NCBI RefSeq assembly: GCF_002115755.1
Contig: NZ_JFKA01000005.1
Span: 334,966 to 398,965 of the forward strand
Source of the DNA: Thalassospira mesophila
Lineage (GTDB): Bacteria; Pseudomonadota; Alphaproteobacteria; Rhodospirillales; Thalassospiraceae
Direction: 5' to 3'
DNA length: 64,000 nt
In this document: in pieces, positions 24,237-34,311 of the stretch
How positions within the stretch are numbered: position 1 is the stretch's first letter
How the letters are laid out: each line of letters starts with the position of its first letter
Translations under genes and position numbers: made by a program
The notes under the pieces: model-generated
Databases searched by the model: none
The model's input: only the letters and a program-made list of their open reading frames with translations
What the model was told of the DNA's origin: nothing

Positions 24237-27200
24237 TCAATAATCCAGTTTGAACTGAATACCGGCCTTGCTGTCAATTTCGCTGGTTTCGCTGGTGACT
24301 TTGATATGCGGGGTTAGCTCAATTTCAACCTCAACCCCGCTTGACCCCGGCGTGGTTCCCTGCTTGGTGCCAACATAAATATCGTCGGTCAGATATTTAC
24401 CGGCCTTTACCGTGGGCCCGTTCTCACCGCTGTCGACCCGCAAAACATCGGCCCCGATGAAATTGCGGATGGTGCCAATCACATCAAGCCCGCCGCCATT
24501 CCCCGAAAGCTGGGCGGCGGCATTGGCCAGTTGAACGGCTTCAACCGCACTTAGGCTGCCTTGCGACTTGCCAAACAAAACCTGCGACAGAATTTCGTCT
24601 TGCGGCAATGCCGGTTCCGAACTCAGGCTTAGTTTAGGGTCGTTGGCCGGGCCGGTTAAGGATGCCGTCACCGTTAAATCATCGGTCGTGTAAACCCCGG
24701 CAATGTCAAGCAACGGATCGGGCGGTTGGGCGCCGGAAAATGTAATTTTGGAATCCCTGATGACAAAGGTTTTGCCAATCAGGTCCAGTTGACCGCGCAA
24801 AGCGCGTAATTCGCCCACAATCTTGGGGTTATCGGCCCGCCCGGTAATATCAAGATGCCCGCCCCATTCGGAATCAAGGCCCTTGCCACGCACAAACAGG
24901 CGCGCAGGCACATCGACCTTGGCATTCAAATTGGTCACAAACCCGCTTTGGGCGACGGCATCCTTTTTCTGGTCTTCGGTTGGTACCTTGGCAAGGTTTT
25001 GCACATCAAGCTCTGGCACTGTGGCGGGTAACGCCACGCTTAAATCAACCTCGCCCCGGCGCAATGTTGTGGTGCTTTCGATATCGGCTTTGTTTTCATC
25101 GCCGGTCACATCAACATCAACATCGGTCCAGACGCGCAGTTCATCCATGCGGGTGATCGCCATGTTGCGCATGGTAACATTGGCGGTGTAATTCACCCCG
25201 TCGCCAAGTTTGACATCGGCCTTACCGGTCAGGGTGCCCTGCCCGCCGTCATTGGCGGACAGGTCGGTTAGTTTAAAGCCGTCATTGTTAAACACACCAT
25301 CAAGCACAATATCCTGAACCAGCGTGCCATATTGCAAATGCTCATAGCGACCATCGCGCAGCGATACCGTACCCTTCCATTGCGGGTCAGACAGGGTGCC
25401 ATCAACGCTGGCGTCAAGTTTGACAACCCCGGCAAGTGAATGATCGGGCAGTGGCACATAGGGCCAGAACTGGCCAATTTCACCATCCATTTTCGCCGTT
25501 GCCGAAAGCGGCTCGTCGGGCGATACCGCAAACTGACCTTTCAGAAATGAAACATCGAACGGCAGTTCGGCATTTGCCGTTATGATCTGCATATCAGGCC
25601 GCCCCATATCAAGATCAGCCGAAACATCACCGTCGCGCAACGATGCCGTCAAATTCAAGGCAAGCGGGGGTAATTGTGCCGCCGCCGCAACGCTGATATC
25701 GCTGATTTTGCTAGTGATATTGGCTGTCGCCGGTTTGCCCGGCTTTTCGTGGGCATCGGCATTCAGGGTTAATGTGCCATCAAGCCCGGCAACATCAAAC
25801 ATCGCCCCCCACGGCCCCAATACCAGCGATTTGATATCGGCCGTGGCATCAAAACTTTTACCCGGCGCAAGATCCAGTTTCGCGTCAAGTTGTCCGTCGC
25901 CAATCGATAGCATGGCCTTGGCGGTCAAGCTGCCATTAGCACCTTGGCGAAAGACCAGCGGCTGGCGCAAGGCAATATGCTGGGTGCCAACATCGGCATT
26001 CAGCTTGCTTGCCGTTACTGCAATATCATTGGCGATGGCAATTTCAGTCGCGGCATCCAGTTTCACCGGAATGCGGTTTTGCACCATGGCGCGCGCCTGA
26101 ACCGTTGCCTGTAATTTCGCCAGAACACCTTTGATCGTTGCGGTTATTTTTTCTACCCGCGCATCGGCAACGCCAATATCCGCCCCGGTTAATGTGACAT
26201 CCAGGTTCGGGTCACCAAAGGCATTGTTGATATCACCCTTAATCGTAACATCGTCTATCCGTGCGGTTTCAACCCCGTTCGGGTCCACCATCCGCAGGCC
26301 TTTGGCCGATAATGTTGCGATAATATGCTGCGCAGCATTTTTGGCGGAAAAGTCAGCATTGGCGGTTATGTTACCATTGGCCAGCGGCACCCCGAAACCT
26401 TGTGCCATCATCGCGTCCAGCCGGGTTACCGCAATAGTACCGGTTAACGGTACGGCATTACCCGGCAAGGCAATATCCCCGGTCAGATCAATATGTTTGC
26501 CTGCCAGTTTGATATTGGAAACCCGGAGGCCACTTGCGGGCAACCCAACATCGGCATTTAACCGATAGGGATCATTGCGCCAGTCAAACTTGCCGGTGTT
26601 TTGCAAGTACAAAACCCCGGCATTCGTGGCTTTAGCCTGCCGCCACGAAATATGGCTGGGCAGATTAACGTTTTTAAAGGCTTCGCCAGACGCAGCAAGG
26701 GATGGCACCACAAGGGTGACATCGCCCTGCGGTTCAGCCAAAGGACCGTCCAGTTTTGCGGTCAGGCGGGCTGCCTTGCCCCCCAGCGATACCGGCACCG
26801 ATGGCGGCACAATTCCGGCGGCCAGTGCCACATCAGCATTAAGCGACAATTGGTTGAAATCATTGGTGATCGATACTGTTGCCCCGCCATTAATGTTAGC
26901 TGTTTTGACATCATCAACAGTCACCACAAGGTCCATTTGCGGGCTAATGGTGACATTGGCGGCAATGGCCGGGCTGGTGCCCACCACATGGTCCAGTTCG
27001 GCAATGCCAAAGCCAGCCTCGCTGGTTTGCAACGTGATTTTGGCCTTGCCCCCGTCGGTTGCATTCCAGGTAATATCGGAAATATCGAGCGTACCTTGCC
27101 CGTGCAAATCCATGCCTGAAATGGGCGCAAAGGCCGCAAGATCGCGAATATCGGTCTGCACGGATGCCTGATCGACATTGCCTTGCCCATCAATAACCGC

Positions 27201-28691
27201 GCGCCCATTTACATCTAGTTTCGGGGTTTTCAGGGTTAAATCATCAAGGGTGATTTTTGCAAAATCGGCGGTCGCAACGCCGTCCACCGTAATATCCTGC
27301 TGCGTCCCCACCATCGCGCCCAATGTTTGGTCGTCAAATTCATGGCCGGTGGTGTTGATGGTAGCGTGCAGGGCAAAGTTACCGTTCGTCGGCACAAGCT
27401 TTGCGTTAACTGCCAGGGTATCAATATGCGATACTGGCGTTTTAACGCTTTGTGCGGAAATGTCGGCATCGATTTCGGGCAACGCCAAATCGCCGGTGGC
27501 ATGGGCGGTCAGCGACAATCCCTGCCAAGTGGCACTGTTGTCAATCAGAGCACTGGCGGCACCGTCGATATCGGATGTCAGTTCGGCATCAATCTGGCTG
27601 TTTGCCAAATCAATATCGGCAGACCCGCGCAAGGCCAGCAATTTGTCCTTGAGAACGTCAAGCGAGGTGATCGCAAGTTTATCGTTTTTGCCGTCATATT
27701 GCCCGTTTGTTTTAACCGAAATATCGCCCTGCAGCGGAACAGGCAAAGATGATGCCAGTGATCCCAGCGTCGTTGCTGCAACATCCAGACCAAAGCCGAT
27801 TTTGCGGTTATCGCGCACCTGCACGTCAATCACGCCACCAACTTTGCCAAGGTCGCTGGCATCAAACGCCAGATCACCATGCCAGTCATTGGCGGGGCCG
27901 CTGCCTTTTAACGATAGCGTAACATCGGGTGCATCATTGGGGTTTAAACCGGCCAGCGCCATGATCAAGCCAGCACGGTCCAACCGCCCGTCGATATCGG
28001 CCTTAAGCTTTTGCGCATCCGCATCAAAATCCAGATCGGCACGGATATGGTCCACCCCGCCGTCAAGCGGCTGCAAATTCAGCCCCAATACCGCCGACAG
28101 GTTTTGGCTGGCAGATGCATGGGCATCCAAACGATAGGAAAAAACCCGCCCGTCAGCCGGATTGGTAATCTGGATTTGCGGAATTTCCAGGGTGCGGAGC
28201 TTTACCGCCACCGGCAACGCAAAACCAGACCCGGTTTCGTCTTCCGGGTCTTCAGGCGTTTGAGCGGCGGTTTTATCAGGCAATGTTACCGCCAGGCGCG
28301 ATGCCGAAATGCGATCAATATCCACCTTTGCGCCAAACAACGCCAAAGGCGACCATGCCAGCACCACATCATAGCCCGCAATCGCAAGGCCGGTTTCGGG
28401 CATGTTTACCGTTAAATCCGATATCGAAAGCTGGCCCCACAGGCTGCCTTCCACCCGGCCTAAGACAAATTTACCATTTATGGCGTCAGAAACGTTTTGA
28501 TTGATCCACGGGGTAAACTGGCGCAGCACCGGGCCGGTACCGGCCAGCACAATGATCGCGACCAGCACAAAAAACAGGGCCACAACCCCGATCACACCAC
28601 GCATCACCCACCGCCGCACAGGGCGCGGCCGGGGCGATTTTTCGGGTGTTGTCTTATGGGCCGGGCCGTTCGACTTATTCAGCTCAGCCAT
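24237..28691 (-). CDS. tamB: TamB, translocation and assembly module inner-membrane protein
   Basis: 1484 aa. A single membrane anchor lies near residues 30-55 (VMRGVIGVVALFFVLVAIIVL), followed by about 1400 residues of repetitive beta-rich sequence (Asp/Gly/Thr/Val-rich, many LKGxxDLxN-like repeats), the hydrophobic-groove architecture of AsmA/TamB bridge proteins. The last 300 residues are the conserved DUF490 region with LRALRGQLDLIGKTFVIRDSKITF and a C-terminal aromatic/hydrophobic end (FKLDY). TamB spans the periplasm, pairs with TamA and helps deliver phospholipids or outer-membrane proteins. Start overlaps the tamA stop (TAATG), so the two are translationally coupled. Confidence 0.93.
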   Translation of the reverse strand: MAELNKSNGPAHKTTPEKSPRPRPVRRWVMRGVIGVVALFFVLVAIIVLAGTGPVLRQFTPWINQNVSDAINGKFVLGRVEGSLWGQLSISDLTVNMPETGLAIAGYDVVLAWSPLALFGAKVDIDRISASRLAVTLPDKTAAQTPEDPEDETGSGFALPVAVKLRTLEIPQIQITNPADGRVFSYRLDAHASASQNLSAVLGLNLQPLDGGVDHIRADLDFDADAQKLKADIDGRLDRAGLIMALAGLNPNDAPDVTLSLKGSGPANDWHGDLAFDASDLGKVGGVIDVQVRDNRKIGFGLDVAATTLGSLASSLPVPLQGDISVKTNGQYDGKNDKLAITSLDVLKDKLLALRGSADIDLANSQIDAELTSDIDGAASALIDNSATWQGLSLTAHATGDLALPEIDADISAQSVKTPVSHIDTLAVNAKLVPTNGNFALHATINTTGHEFDDQTLGAMVGTQQDITVDGVATADFAKITLDDLTLKTPKLDVNGRAVIDGQGNVDQASVQTDIRDLAAFAPISGMDLHGQGTLDISDITWNATDGGKAKITLQTSEAGFGIAELDHVVGTSPAIAANVTISPQMDLVVTVDDVKTANINGGATVSITNDFNQLSLNADVALAAGIVPPSVPVSLGGKAARLTAKLDGPLAEPQGDVTLVVPSLAASGEAFKNVNLPSHISWRQAKATNAGVLYLQNTGKFDWRNDPYRLNADVGLPASGLRVSNIKLAGKHIDLTGDIALPGNAVPLTGTIAVTRLDAMMAQGFGVPLANGNITANADFSAKNAAQHIIATLSAKGLRMVDPNGVETARIDDVTIKGDINNAFGDPNLDVTLTGADIGVADARVEKITATIKGVLAKLQATVQARAMVQNRIPVKLDAATEIAIANDIAVTASKLNADVGTQHIALRQPLVFRQGANGSLTAKAMLSIGDGQLDAKLDLAPGKSFDATADIKSLVLGPWGAMFDVAGLDGTLTLNADAHEKPGKPATANITSKISDISVAAAAQLPPLALNLTASLRDGDVSADLDMGRPDMQIITANAELPFDVSFLKGQFAVSPDEPLSATAKMDGEIGQFWPYVPLPDHSLAGVVKLDASVDGTLSDPQWKGTVSLRDGRYEHLQYGTLVQDIVLDGVFNNDGFKLTDLSANDGGQGTLTGKADVKLGDGVNYTANVTMRNMAITRMDELRVWTDVDVDVTGDENKADIESTTTLRRGEVDLSVALPATVPELDVQNLAKVPTEDQKKDAVAQSGFVTNLNAKVDVPARLFVRGKGLDSEWGGHLDITGRADNPKIVGELRALRGQLDLIGKTFVIRDSKITFSGAQPPDPLLDIAGVYTTDDLTVTASLTGPANDPKLSLSSEPALPQDEILSQVLFGKSQGSLSAVEAVQLANAAAQLSGNGGGLDVIGTIRNFIGADVLRVDSGENGPTVKAGKYLTDDIYVGTKQGTTPGSSGVEVEIELTPHIKVTSETSEIDSKAGIQFKLDY

Positions 28692-30745
28692 TAAAACGCC
28701 TGACCCAAACTAAGATAGATCTGGTAGTTATCATCAATATTTTCACGTTTATCCAACGGCACTGCAAAATCAAACCGGACCGGGCCGATGGCGGTGTAAT
28801 AACGCACGCCAAGCCCGGTTGACCACATCAGGCTGACATCATCGGGTTTGACACCTTCATAAACATTACCCCCTTCAACAAAGGGAACCAGCCCGATGCT
28901 GTCGGTGATACGGGCCCGAAATTCCAGCCCTGCTTCGATCACGGAGCGCCCCCCGATCGGGTCGCCATCGGCGTTAAGCGGGCCTACCGTTTGATATTGG
29001 TAACCCCGCACCGATCCGCCACCACCAGAATAAAATCGTTTGTTGGCAGGTAGCGAAGAACGTTCATCGCCAATGATGCTGCCAACCCGGCCACGGCCCG
29101 CCAAAACGTAATATCCCCGGTCGTCAAAGGCGTAATATTGCGACCCGTTCAGCGAGATCACGGCAAATTGCGTTTCCGCCCCGGCAAGGCTGATATAGGG
29201 CGACACGCTGAGTTCCAGCCGGTTTCCGGTCGTCGGGTCAAGCGGGTTGTTGGTATTATCGTGGCGCAAAACGCCGCGCAAACCACCCAGATAGAATTCC
29301 TCGTTCGGGGAATCGGCCCCGGTCAAATCGGAATATTCAGCTGTCAGCCCATAGGTGGCCGACCAGTTTTTCCAAAATTCCCGCTCGATCCCGGCAAAGG
29401 CGTTGGCAAGGTCGCCATCATAGGCGTCTGTGCTATAGCGCGTTGCTTCGCTTTGCCCGACAAGGGCCTGATGACGACGTAAAAATTGCGGTTTGCGAAA
29501 AGTCGCCGAAGCCCCCTGCTGTAACCCCGACCCTTCCAGTTTCAAACGCAGCTTTTCGCCTTTGCCAAACAGGTTGCGGTGTTCCCAAAAGGCATTGGCA
29601 CCCGGCCCGTCGGCAGTTGAAAAATCAACCCCGCCACCAATGGATCTGTGATCGCGTTCGGCAACCCGCATTTCAACGGGAATTTCACCGTTTTCGTCAA
29701 CCTGCCCGGCGGGTTTGACGATCACGGAATTAAACAGGTTGGAGTCCGCAAGATCGCGCCGGGTGGTGGTGATTTCGCTGGGCGAATAAGGCTGGCCTTT
29801 TCCCCAACTGTGATACCCGCGAATAAAATCGGCATCGACATCCTGGGCACCAACCACATTGATTTTGCCGAACCGTGCCTGTTTCCCCGTCATCACTTCA
29901 TATGTCACACGCATGGTTTTTTCTGCTGTATCGGCCAACACCTTTTTCTTGCCCGCTTTGACCAACGGGTAACCGTCATTGCGAAAAACATCGAGAACAC
30001 TTTGCTCGGCAAGAATGATCGGATCGGCTTCCGCGCGCATCCCGATGGACAAATTTGCCGTTTTCAATTCGGCATCGGTCATGGACCGGGTTTCACGGCT
30101 GTCATCAGGATGAATAATTGTGATTTCAGCATCGGACAGCAAATAAGGCGTTCCGGTATCAATCCGGTATTCCAGAACAAGCGGTTTTGGGGGTGCCTTG
30201 CTGGCCAATGCCGGGGAATCGGGTGCTGTGGTTTGCGTATTCGCGTCGCCTTTATTACCATCAGCCAAAGCAGCCTTGGGCGCTGCGGTTTCAGCATCTT
30301 GCGGCGCGGCAACTTCTTCGCCCTCGGGGGTTATCGCGATGTCACCATTTGCAGGTGCCGCGTTAGCATCATGAATATCATAATTCACCACCGCATCATA
30401 AAACCCGAACGACCGCAACACACGGGTAAACCGCGCAACGTCATCCTCTGCGCGCCGATCAAGCCCGGCTTTCGTCGGGGTCGGGCGGTCTTGCAATCTT
30501 ATGGCGGTGCTGTTTTCCTTTAAGGCTGCCAGCAGCCGTTCTTCGTGCGGGTCAAGGCCCTGATAGGTGACGGAATAGGGAATGGCACGATCAACATCCT
30601 GTGTTGCCGTCGAATCCGCGCCGTCGCCGAAAGGCAAGTTTCCGCCGAGCGAACACGCCGATAGCATGGATGCCCCGACCAAAACCGACAGCATCCCCCG
30701 TCTTTTTCTGCATCCACCCGAAAGCAGATCAATTCTTTTTGGCAA
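28691..30745 (-). CDS. tamA: TamA, Omp85-family outer-membrane protein
   Basis: 684 aa. The N-terminus carries a hydrophobic signal (MLSVLVGASMLSAC) ending in a lipobox-like L-S-A-C (Cys31), unusual for a beta-barrel protein. Residues 60-380 hold POTRA-like domains, interrupted by an Ala/Pro-rich low-complexity insert near 130-180. The C-terminal Omp85 barrel shows FYSGGGGSVRGYQYQTVGP near 550 (the conserved lid-loop VRGY motif), GLGVRYYTAIGPVRFDFA near 640, and a C-terminal Phe signal (LGQAF) for BAM recognition. With TamB it forms the translocation and assembly module. tamA precedes tamB, a common alphaproteobacterial order. Confidence 0.93.
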   Translation of the reverse strand: MPKRIDLLSGGCRKRRGMLSVLVGASMLSACSLGGNLPFGDGADSTATQDVDRAIPYSVTYQGLDPHEERLLAALKENSTAIRLQDRPTPTKAGLDRRAEDDVARFTRVLRSFGFYDAVVNYDIHDANAAPANGDIAITPEGEEVAAPQDAETAAPKAALADGNKGDANTQTTAPDSPALASKAPPKPLVLEYRIDTGTPYLLSDAEITIIHPDDSRETRSMTDAELKTANLSIGMRAEADPIILAEQSVLDVFRNDGYPLVKAGKKKVLADTAEKTMRVTYEVMTGKQARFGKINVVGAQDVDADFIRGYHSWGKGQPYSPSEITTTRRDLADSNLFNSVIVKPAGQVDENGEIPVEMRVAERDHRSIGGGVDFSTADGPGANAFWEHRNLFGKGEKLRLKLEGSGLQQGASATFRKPQFLRRHQALVGQSEATRYSTDAYDGDLANAFAGIEREFWKNWSATYGLTAEYSDLTGADSPNEEFYLGGLRGVLRHDNTNNPLDPTTGNRLELSVSPYISLAGAETQFAVISLNGSQYYAFDDRGYYVLAGRGRVGSIIGDERSSLPANKRFYSGGGGSVRGYQYQTVGPLNADGDPIGGRSVIEAGLEFRARITDSIGLVPFVEGGNVYEGVKPDDVSLMWSTGLGVRYYTAIGPVRFDFAVPLDKRENIDDNYQIYLSLGQAF

Positions 30746-31062
30746 CGCCCCTGTCCCTTTTGTGCCTGTTTCCGAATTTGCGATCCGGTATGTTATACGC
30801 AGTCTACCTGGAAATGTTTCACTGTGACTTTGCCCCTGAGTGCGATTTCGCGATGGCTACCATTAAAAAATGGCAACCGCATGACCACCGATTTCACGCT
30901 ATTGTGCAGGGCCTGCACCCACAAGGCTGTCACTATTGGTGATATTTATCATGGCAATGTGTTACAGGCTAACCGGCAAAATAATATATAATCATTGCAA
31001 ATAGTATGCTTCGGGGTCATCCCGCAAAAACTGTCATTGTATCGGGCCAGAAGGTTTCTTTC
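30746..31062. other. Divergent promoter region between tamA and the GNAT-ATP-grasp gene
   Basis: 317 bases without a credible gene. The coding frame of the plus-strand gene extends upstream to 31006, but the family-like start is at 31063. AT-rich patches (for example around 30975-30992) could hold promoters for both genes. I see no clear operator palindrome. Confidence 0.5.
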
Positions 31063-33024
31063 ATGCCACATTCACAAGCTACCCCGATTGTTGTCCGTAC
31101 CGCGCAAAAAGCCGACATTGACGGGCTTTGCGCCATCGAACAGGCCGTTTTCACCACCGACCGCATGAAGCGCGCAACGTTTTCGCGCTTTTTGCGCCAG
31201 CCCACCGCCCGCGTTCTGGTGGCCGATGCCGGCGATGACGGTGTTGTTGGCTATGGCATGTTGCTGTTGCGGTCCGGCAGTGGCACGGCCCGGATTTACT
31301 CGCTGGCCCTTTCCGAAGACTGGCGCGGCAAGGGTTTGGGCACACAGCTTCTGGCCGGGCTGGAAAGTGTCGCGATTGAGGCTGGCTGCGACAAAATGCG
31401 CCTTGAAGTGCGCGACGATAACCATTCGGCGCGCGCAATTTATGAACGGCACGGCTATATCGACGTTGCCATTTTACCCGACTATTACGAAGACGGTGAA
31501 AATGGCAAACGCATGGAACGCCACCTGTTTGATGCAACGTCGCAACTTTCACCCGCCATTTCAACCGGCGCGCCGCTTATTCTGGTCGATCATTTACGCG
31601 ACCTGCCCTTTGGCGTTTCTGGCGCACGGGTAATGAAAGTACGCGATTACCTGGCGCTGGATCACGGCATTCGCAATCGCCGGGTGATCAACCTGTGCCA
31701 TTCTTATGAATATCTGTCGCGCGGCTATTATTGCAGCCTGTTGGCCGCTGCACGCAGCGAACGCGTCATCCCCGAAGCCGATGTATTGCTGGATTTAAAC
31801 TGGAAACGCTTGCAAAAAACGGCCCGCGCACAAATTGGCCCCATGATTGCCGATGCCCTGAACAAGCCCGGCGCGGAACGGCCCGACCATATTGATGTTT
31901 ATTTTGGTCGCACCACCGATAAACGGTTTCGCGACCTTGCCCAGCGCGCGTTTGACCAGTTTCGCTGCCCGATCCTGCGTTTGCATTTGAATGCCGGCGA
32001 CAAAAAAATACTGCGCGAAATCGAAGCCCCATCCCTGCATCACCTTGATGCCAGCGAAATGCCCGCATTTGAAACCGCCCTGAAAGCCTATTTGCGCGGC
32101 CGCGTGCGCAAACCGTCAAACGGGCGCGCACCCACCGCCCTTATTGCCATTCTATATGACCCCGAAGACCCCCTGCCGCCGTCCGACAGCGATGCACTGG
32201 CAAACTTTGTTCAGGCCGCCGCCGACCTTGGCGCACGGGCCGAATTGATTACGGCAAAGGATTTTCACCACCTGTCGGAATTTGATGCCCTTTTGATCCG
32301 CGAAACCACCGCACTGGACCATCACACCTACCGCTTTGCCAAACGGGCCCGCAAGGAAGGTATCCCGGTGATTGACGACCCGGAATCGATCCTGCGCTGT
32401 ACCAACAAGGTTTATCTGGCGGAATTGCTGCGCACCCATCACATCCCGGCCCCGCGCAGTGCCATTTTTGACAAACGCCGCATCGATGAAATTGCCGGCC
32501 AGTTTAATTTCCCCAGTGTTTTGAAAGTCCCGGACGGGTGTTTTTCACGCGGGGTGCGCAAGGTCACATCACGCGAAAATTTGCACCAGATCGCCGGTGA
32601 AATGTTCAAAAATTCCGAATTGCTGGTGATACAGGAATATGTCGAAACCACCTTTGACTGGCGGATCGGGGTTTTGGGCGGCGAACCGCTTTATGCCAGC
32701 CGCTATTTCATGGCACCGGGCCACTGGCAGATCGTCAAACATGAAGATGACGGTAAAAATTTCGAACAAGGCGGTTTTGAAACCGTTGCGATTGAAGATG
32801 CCCCGACCGACATCGTCTCAACGGCCCTTGCCGCCGCCCGTTTGATGGGAAATGGCCTTTATGGTGTGGACATCAAGGAAACACCCTATGGCCCCATGAT
32901 TATCGAGGTGAATGATAATCCCAGCATTGATGGCGGCGTTGAAGATGCCGTGATTGGCATGGATTTGTATCGTCGCATCATTGCCCATCTTTTGGGCCAG
33001 ATTGCCCAGCCATGGACGATATAA
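31063..33024 (+). CDS. GNAT acetyltransferase fused to RimK-like ATP-grasp ligase
   Basis: 653 aa from ATG 31063, with AGAAGG at 31049-31054. Residues 8-155 are a GNAT domain (acetyl-CoA loop WRGKGLGTQL near 87-96, MRLEVRD at 112-118, RAIYERHGY at 124-132, PDYYEDG). Residues 170-345 look like the RimK-like ATP-grasp N-terminal (RLAN) domain, with LCHSYEYLSRGYYCSLLAAAR. Residues 440-650 form the ATP-grasp fold: NFPSVLKVPDGCFSRGV (lysine region), LLVIQEYVET, DWRIGVL, and EVNDNPSIDGG, the metal-binding Glu/Asn. RimK-type enzymes add amino acids to a carboxylate. The GNAT head resembles the head of the convergent C39-like protein at 33093-34202. Predicted amidoligase system of unknown product. 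Confidence 0.85.
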   Translation: MPHSQATPIVVRTAQKADIDGLCAIEQAVFTTDRMKRATFSRFLRQPTARVLVADAGDDGVVGYGMLLLRSGSGTARIYSLALSEDWRGKGLGTQLLAGLESVAIEAGCDKMRLEVRDDNHSARAIYERHGYIDVAILPDYYEDGENGKRMERHLFDATSQLSPAISTGAPLILVDHLRDLPFGVSGARVMKVRDYLALDHGIRNRRVINLCHSYEYLSRGYYCSLLAAARSERVIPEADVLLDLNWKRLQKTARAQIGPMIADALNKPGAERPDHIDVYFGRTTDKRFRDLAQRAFDQFRCPILRLHLNAGDKKILREIEAPSLHHLDASEMPAFETALKAYLRGRVRKPSNGRAPTALIAILYDPEDPLPPSDSDALANFVQAAADLGARAELITAKDFHHLSEFDALLIRETTALDHHTYRFAKRARKEGIPVIDDPESILRCTNKVYLAELLRTHHIPAPRSAIFDKRRIDEIAGQFNFPSVLKVPDGCFSRGVRKVTSRENLHQIAGEMFKNSELLVIQEYVETTFDWRIGVLGGEPLYASRYFMAPGHWQIVKHEDDGKNFEQGGFETVAIEDAPTDIVSTALAAARLMGNGLYGVDIKETPYGPMIIEVNDNPSIDGGVEDAVIGMDLYRRIIAHLLGQIAQPWTI

Positions 33025-33047
33025 ACCACAATACAGCCCACTAAACC

Positions 33048-33094
33048 AAAACACCTGCCAGACCCGCGTGCAAACGGGTTTTGGCGGGTGTTTT
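33048..33094 (+). terminator. Bidirectional terminator between the convergent GNAT-fusion genes
   Basis: AAAACACCTGCCA (33048-33060) pairs with TGGCGGGTGTTTT (33082-33094) with one G-T wobble, and an inner ACCCG/CGGGT pairing lengthens the hairpin. A and T runs flank it on both strands. It touches the last codon of the minus-strand gene. Confidence 0.8.
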
Positions 33095-34202
33095 ACTTGG
33101 GCAGGTCAATAAAAACAGCCGCCTGCAATTTTGACCGTCCATACCGCGCCATCAAATCAAATTCGTGGCGCAATATCGGCACCGACACACAATCGCTGCC
33201 GTTATAGGGCTCGTCATCCTCGCCAATATCGGGGTCGGTGACATAAACAAAACGGTCATCAAAACCCGAAACCACCACCCAGTGCGGAATTTTATCGCCG
33301 TAAATGCGATATTGGCTGATCAAAACCAGTGCCATTTGCCCGTTGCTGCTGTGGCGTTCAATGTCAGCAATGCCAAATGCCCCCGCCGTTACCGATATAC
33401 CCGCCTGTGCGGCCTGATCGGCAAAATCATAATGCACGAGTTCAACAACCTTGCGGTTTTCGGGCTTGCGCACCGTATCAACAAATAACGGCCCCTCGCG
33501 CGACACCAGAACCTGTGCGCCAAACCCGCGCCGATAGGCCGCCAATGCCAGCCCCAACGGGCCACAGCCGCCATGCCCCGATGTCATAAAAATGGTGGTG
33601 GCTTCGCGCCAAATGGCAATTTCGCTGCTGCGGTCCATTTCAATGGCCGGATCAAGCGCATTCATCGCCATCATCAGTGATGCCGGGCCGCAGGTGAACG
33701 GTAATGTCTGGTGATAAAAATGCAATGGCGAGGGCCGATGCATTAATTGCGGCACCAACACCTTTTCCATGCGCAAGGCCGGGCTGTGATCGGGGAAATA
33801 ATCCGGATACAGGGCAAATTCCAGATAACCGTTTTTTCGATAAAGCGAAATTGCCGCCGCATTTTGCGGGTGAACTTCAAGCCGCAATATCGGCGCGCCA
33901 AAATCCAGAGTGCCTTCTTCAGCCCGCGCCAATAATGCCTGCCCGATCCCCTGCTTCTGAAATGCCGGGTCAACTGCCATGCTGTAAAGCCGCGCCAAGG
34001 CCGTGTTGCGGCGAAAAATCACCACGACATAGGCAATCACGGCGTCATCGCGAACGGCGACCCAAAACCCGGCGGAGGCACTGGCAATAAAATGGCGCAT
34101 GGTCCGGCGCGACATTTTATCCTGATCGAAACAGATATCTTCAATTCGACCAAGGTCAGCAAGATCAGCATCTGTTGCCGGACGCAAAACAGGATCAGAC
34201 AT
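33093..34202 (-). CDS. GNAT acetyltransferase fused to C39-like cysteine peptidase
   Basis: 369 aa. Residues 1-150 are a GNAT domain (QKQGIGQALL near 82-91, LRLEVHPQN at 107-114, SLYRKNGY at 119-126, LYPDYFPD). Residues 155-369 resemble the C39-like/papain-type peptidases: QTLPFTCGPAS with Cys171, PHWVVVSGF with His307, and TDPD with an Asp near 323. These give a plausible Cys-His-Asp triad. No signal peptide or membrane segment, so it is cytoplasmic and not a bacteriocin-export ABC. The shared GNAT sequence with the facing gene suggests they act in one pathway, with peptide bonds made by one protein and cut by the other (inference). Confidence 0.85.
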   Translation of the reverse strand: MSDPVLRPATDADLADLGRIEDICFDQDKMSRRTMRHFIASASAGFWVAVRDDAVIAYVVVIFRRNTALARLYSMAVDPAFQKQGIGQALLARAEEGTLDFGAPILRLEVHPQNAAAISLYRKNGYLEFALYPDYFPDHSPALRMEKVLVPQLMHRPSPLHFYHQTLPFTCGPASLMMAMNALDPAIEMDRSSEIAIWREATTIFMTSGHGGCGPLGLALAAYRRGFGAQVLVSREGPLFVDTVRKPENRKVVELVHYDFADQAAQAGISVTAGAFGIADIERHSSNGQMALVLISQYRIYGDKIPHWVVVSGFDDRFVYVTDPDIGEDDEPYNGSDCVSVPILRHEFDLMARYGRSKLQAAVFIDLPK

Positions 34203-34311
34203 ACATTTTCAACCCAAATTCATCAGGGATTTCGCAGCGGAAATTATGGCAATGTTTCTGGCGCGAAACATAGCACATTGTCTGTGAAATCGGGTCACTG
34301 CATAGTGCTAT

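Noticed and set aside
25582..28137. Long plus-strand open frames opposite tamB (up to 319 aa)
   Set aside because: They are mirror frames of the strongly supported 1484-aa tamB gene, with no family motif, signal or ribosome site.
29648..30523. 291-aa plus-strand frame opposite tamA
   Set aside because: Antisense to the conserved barrel and POTRA region; no independent evidence.
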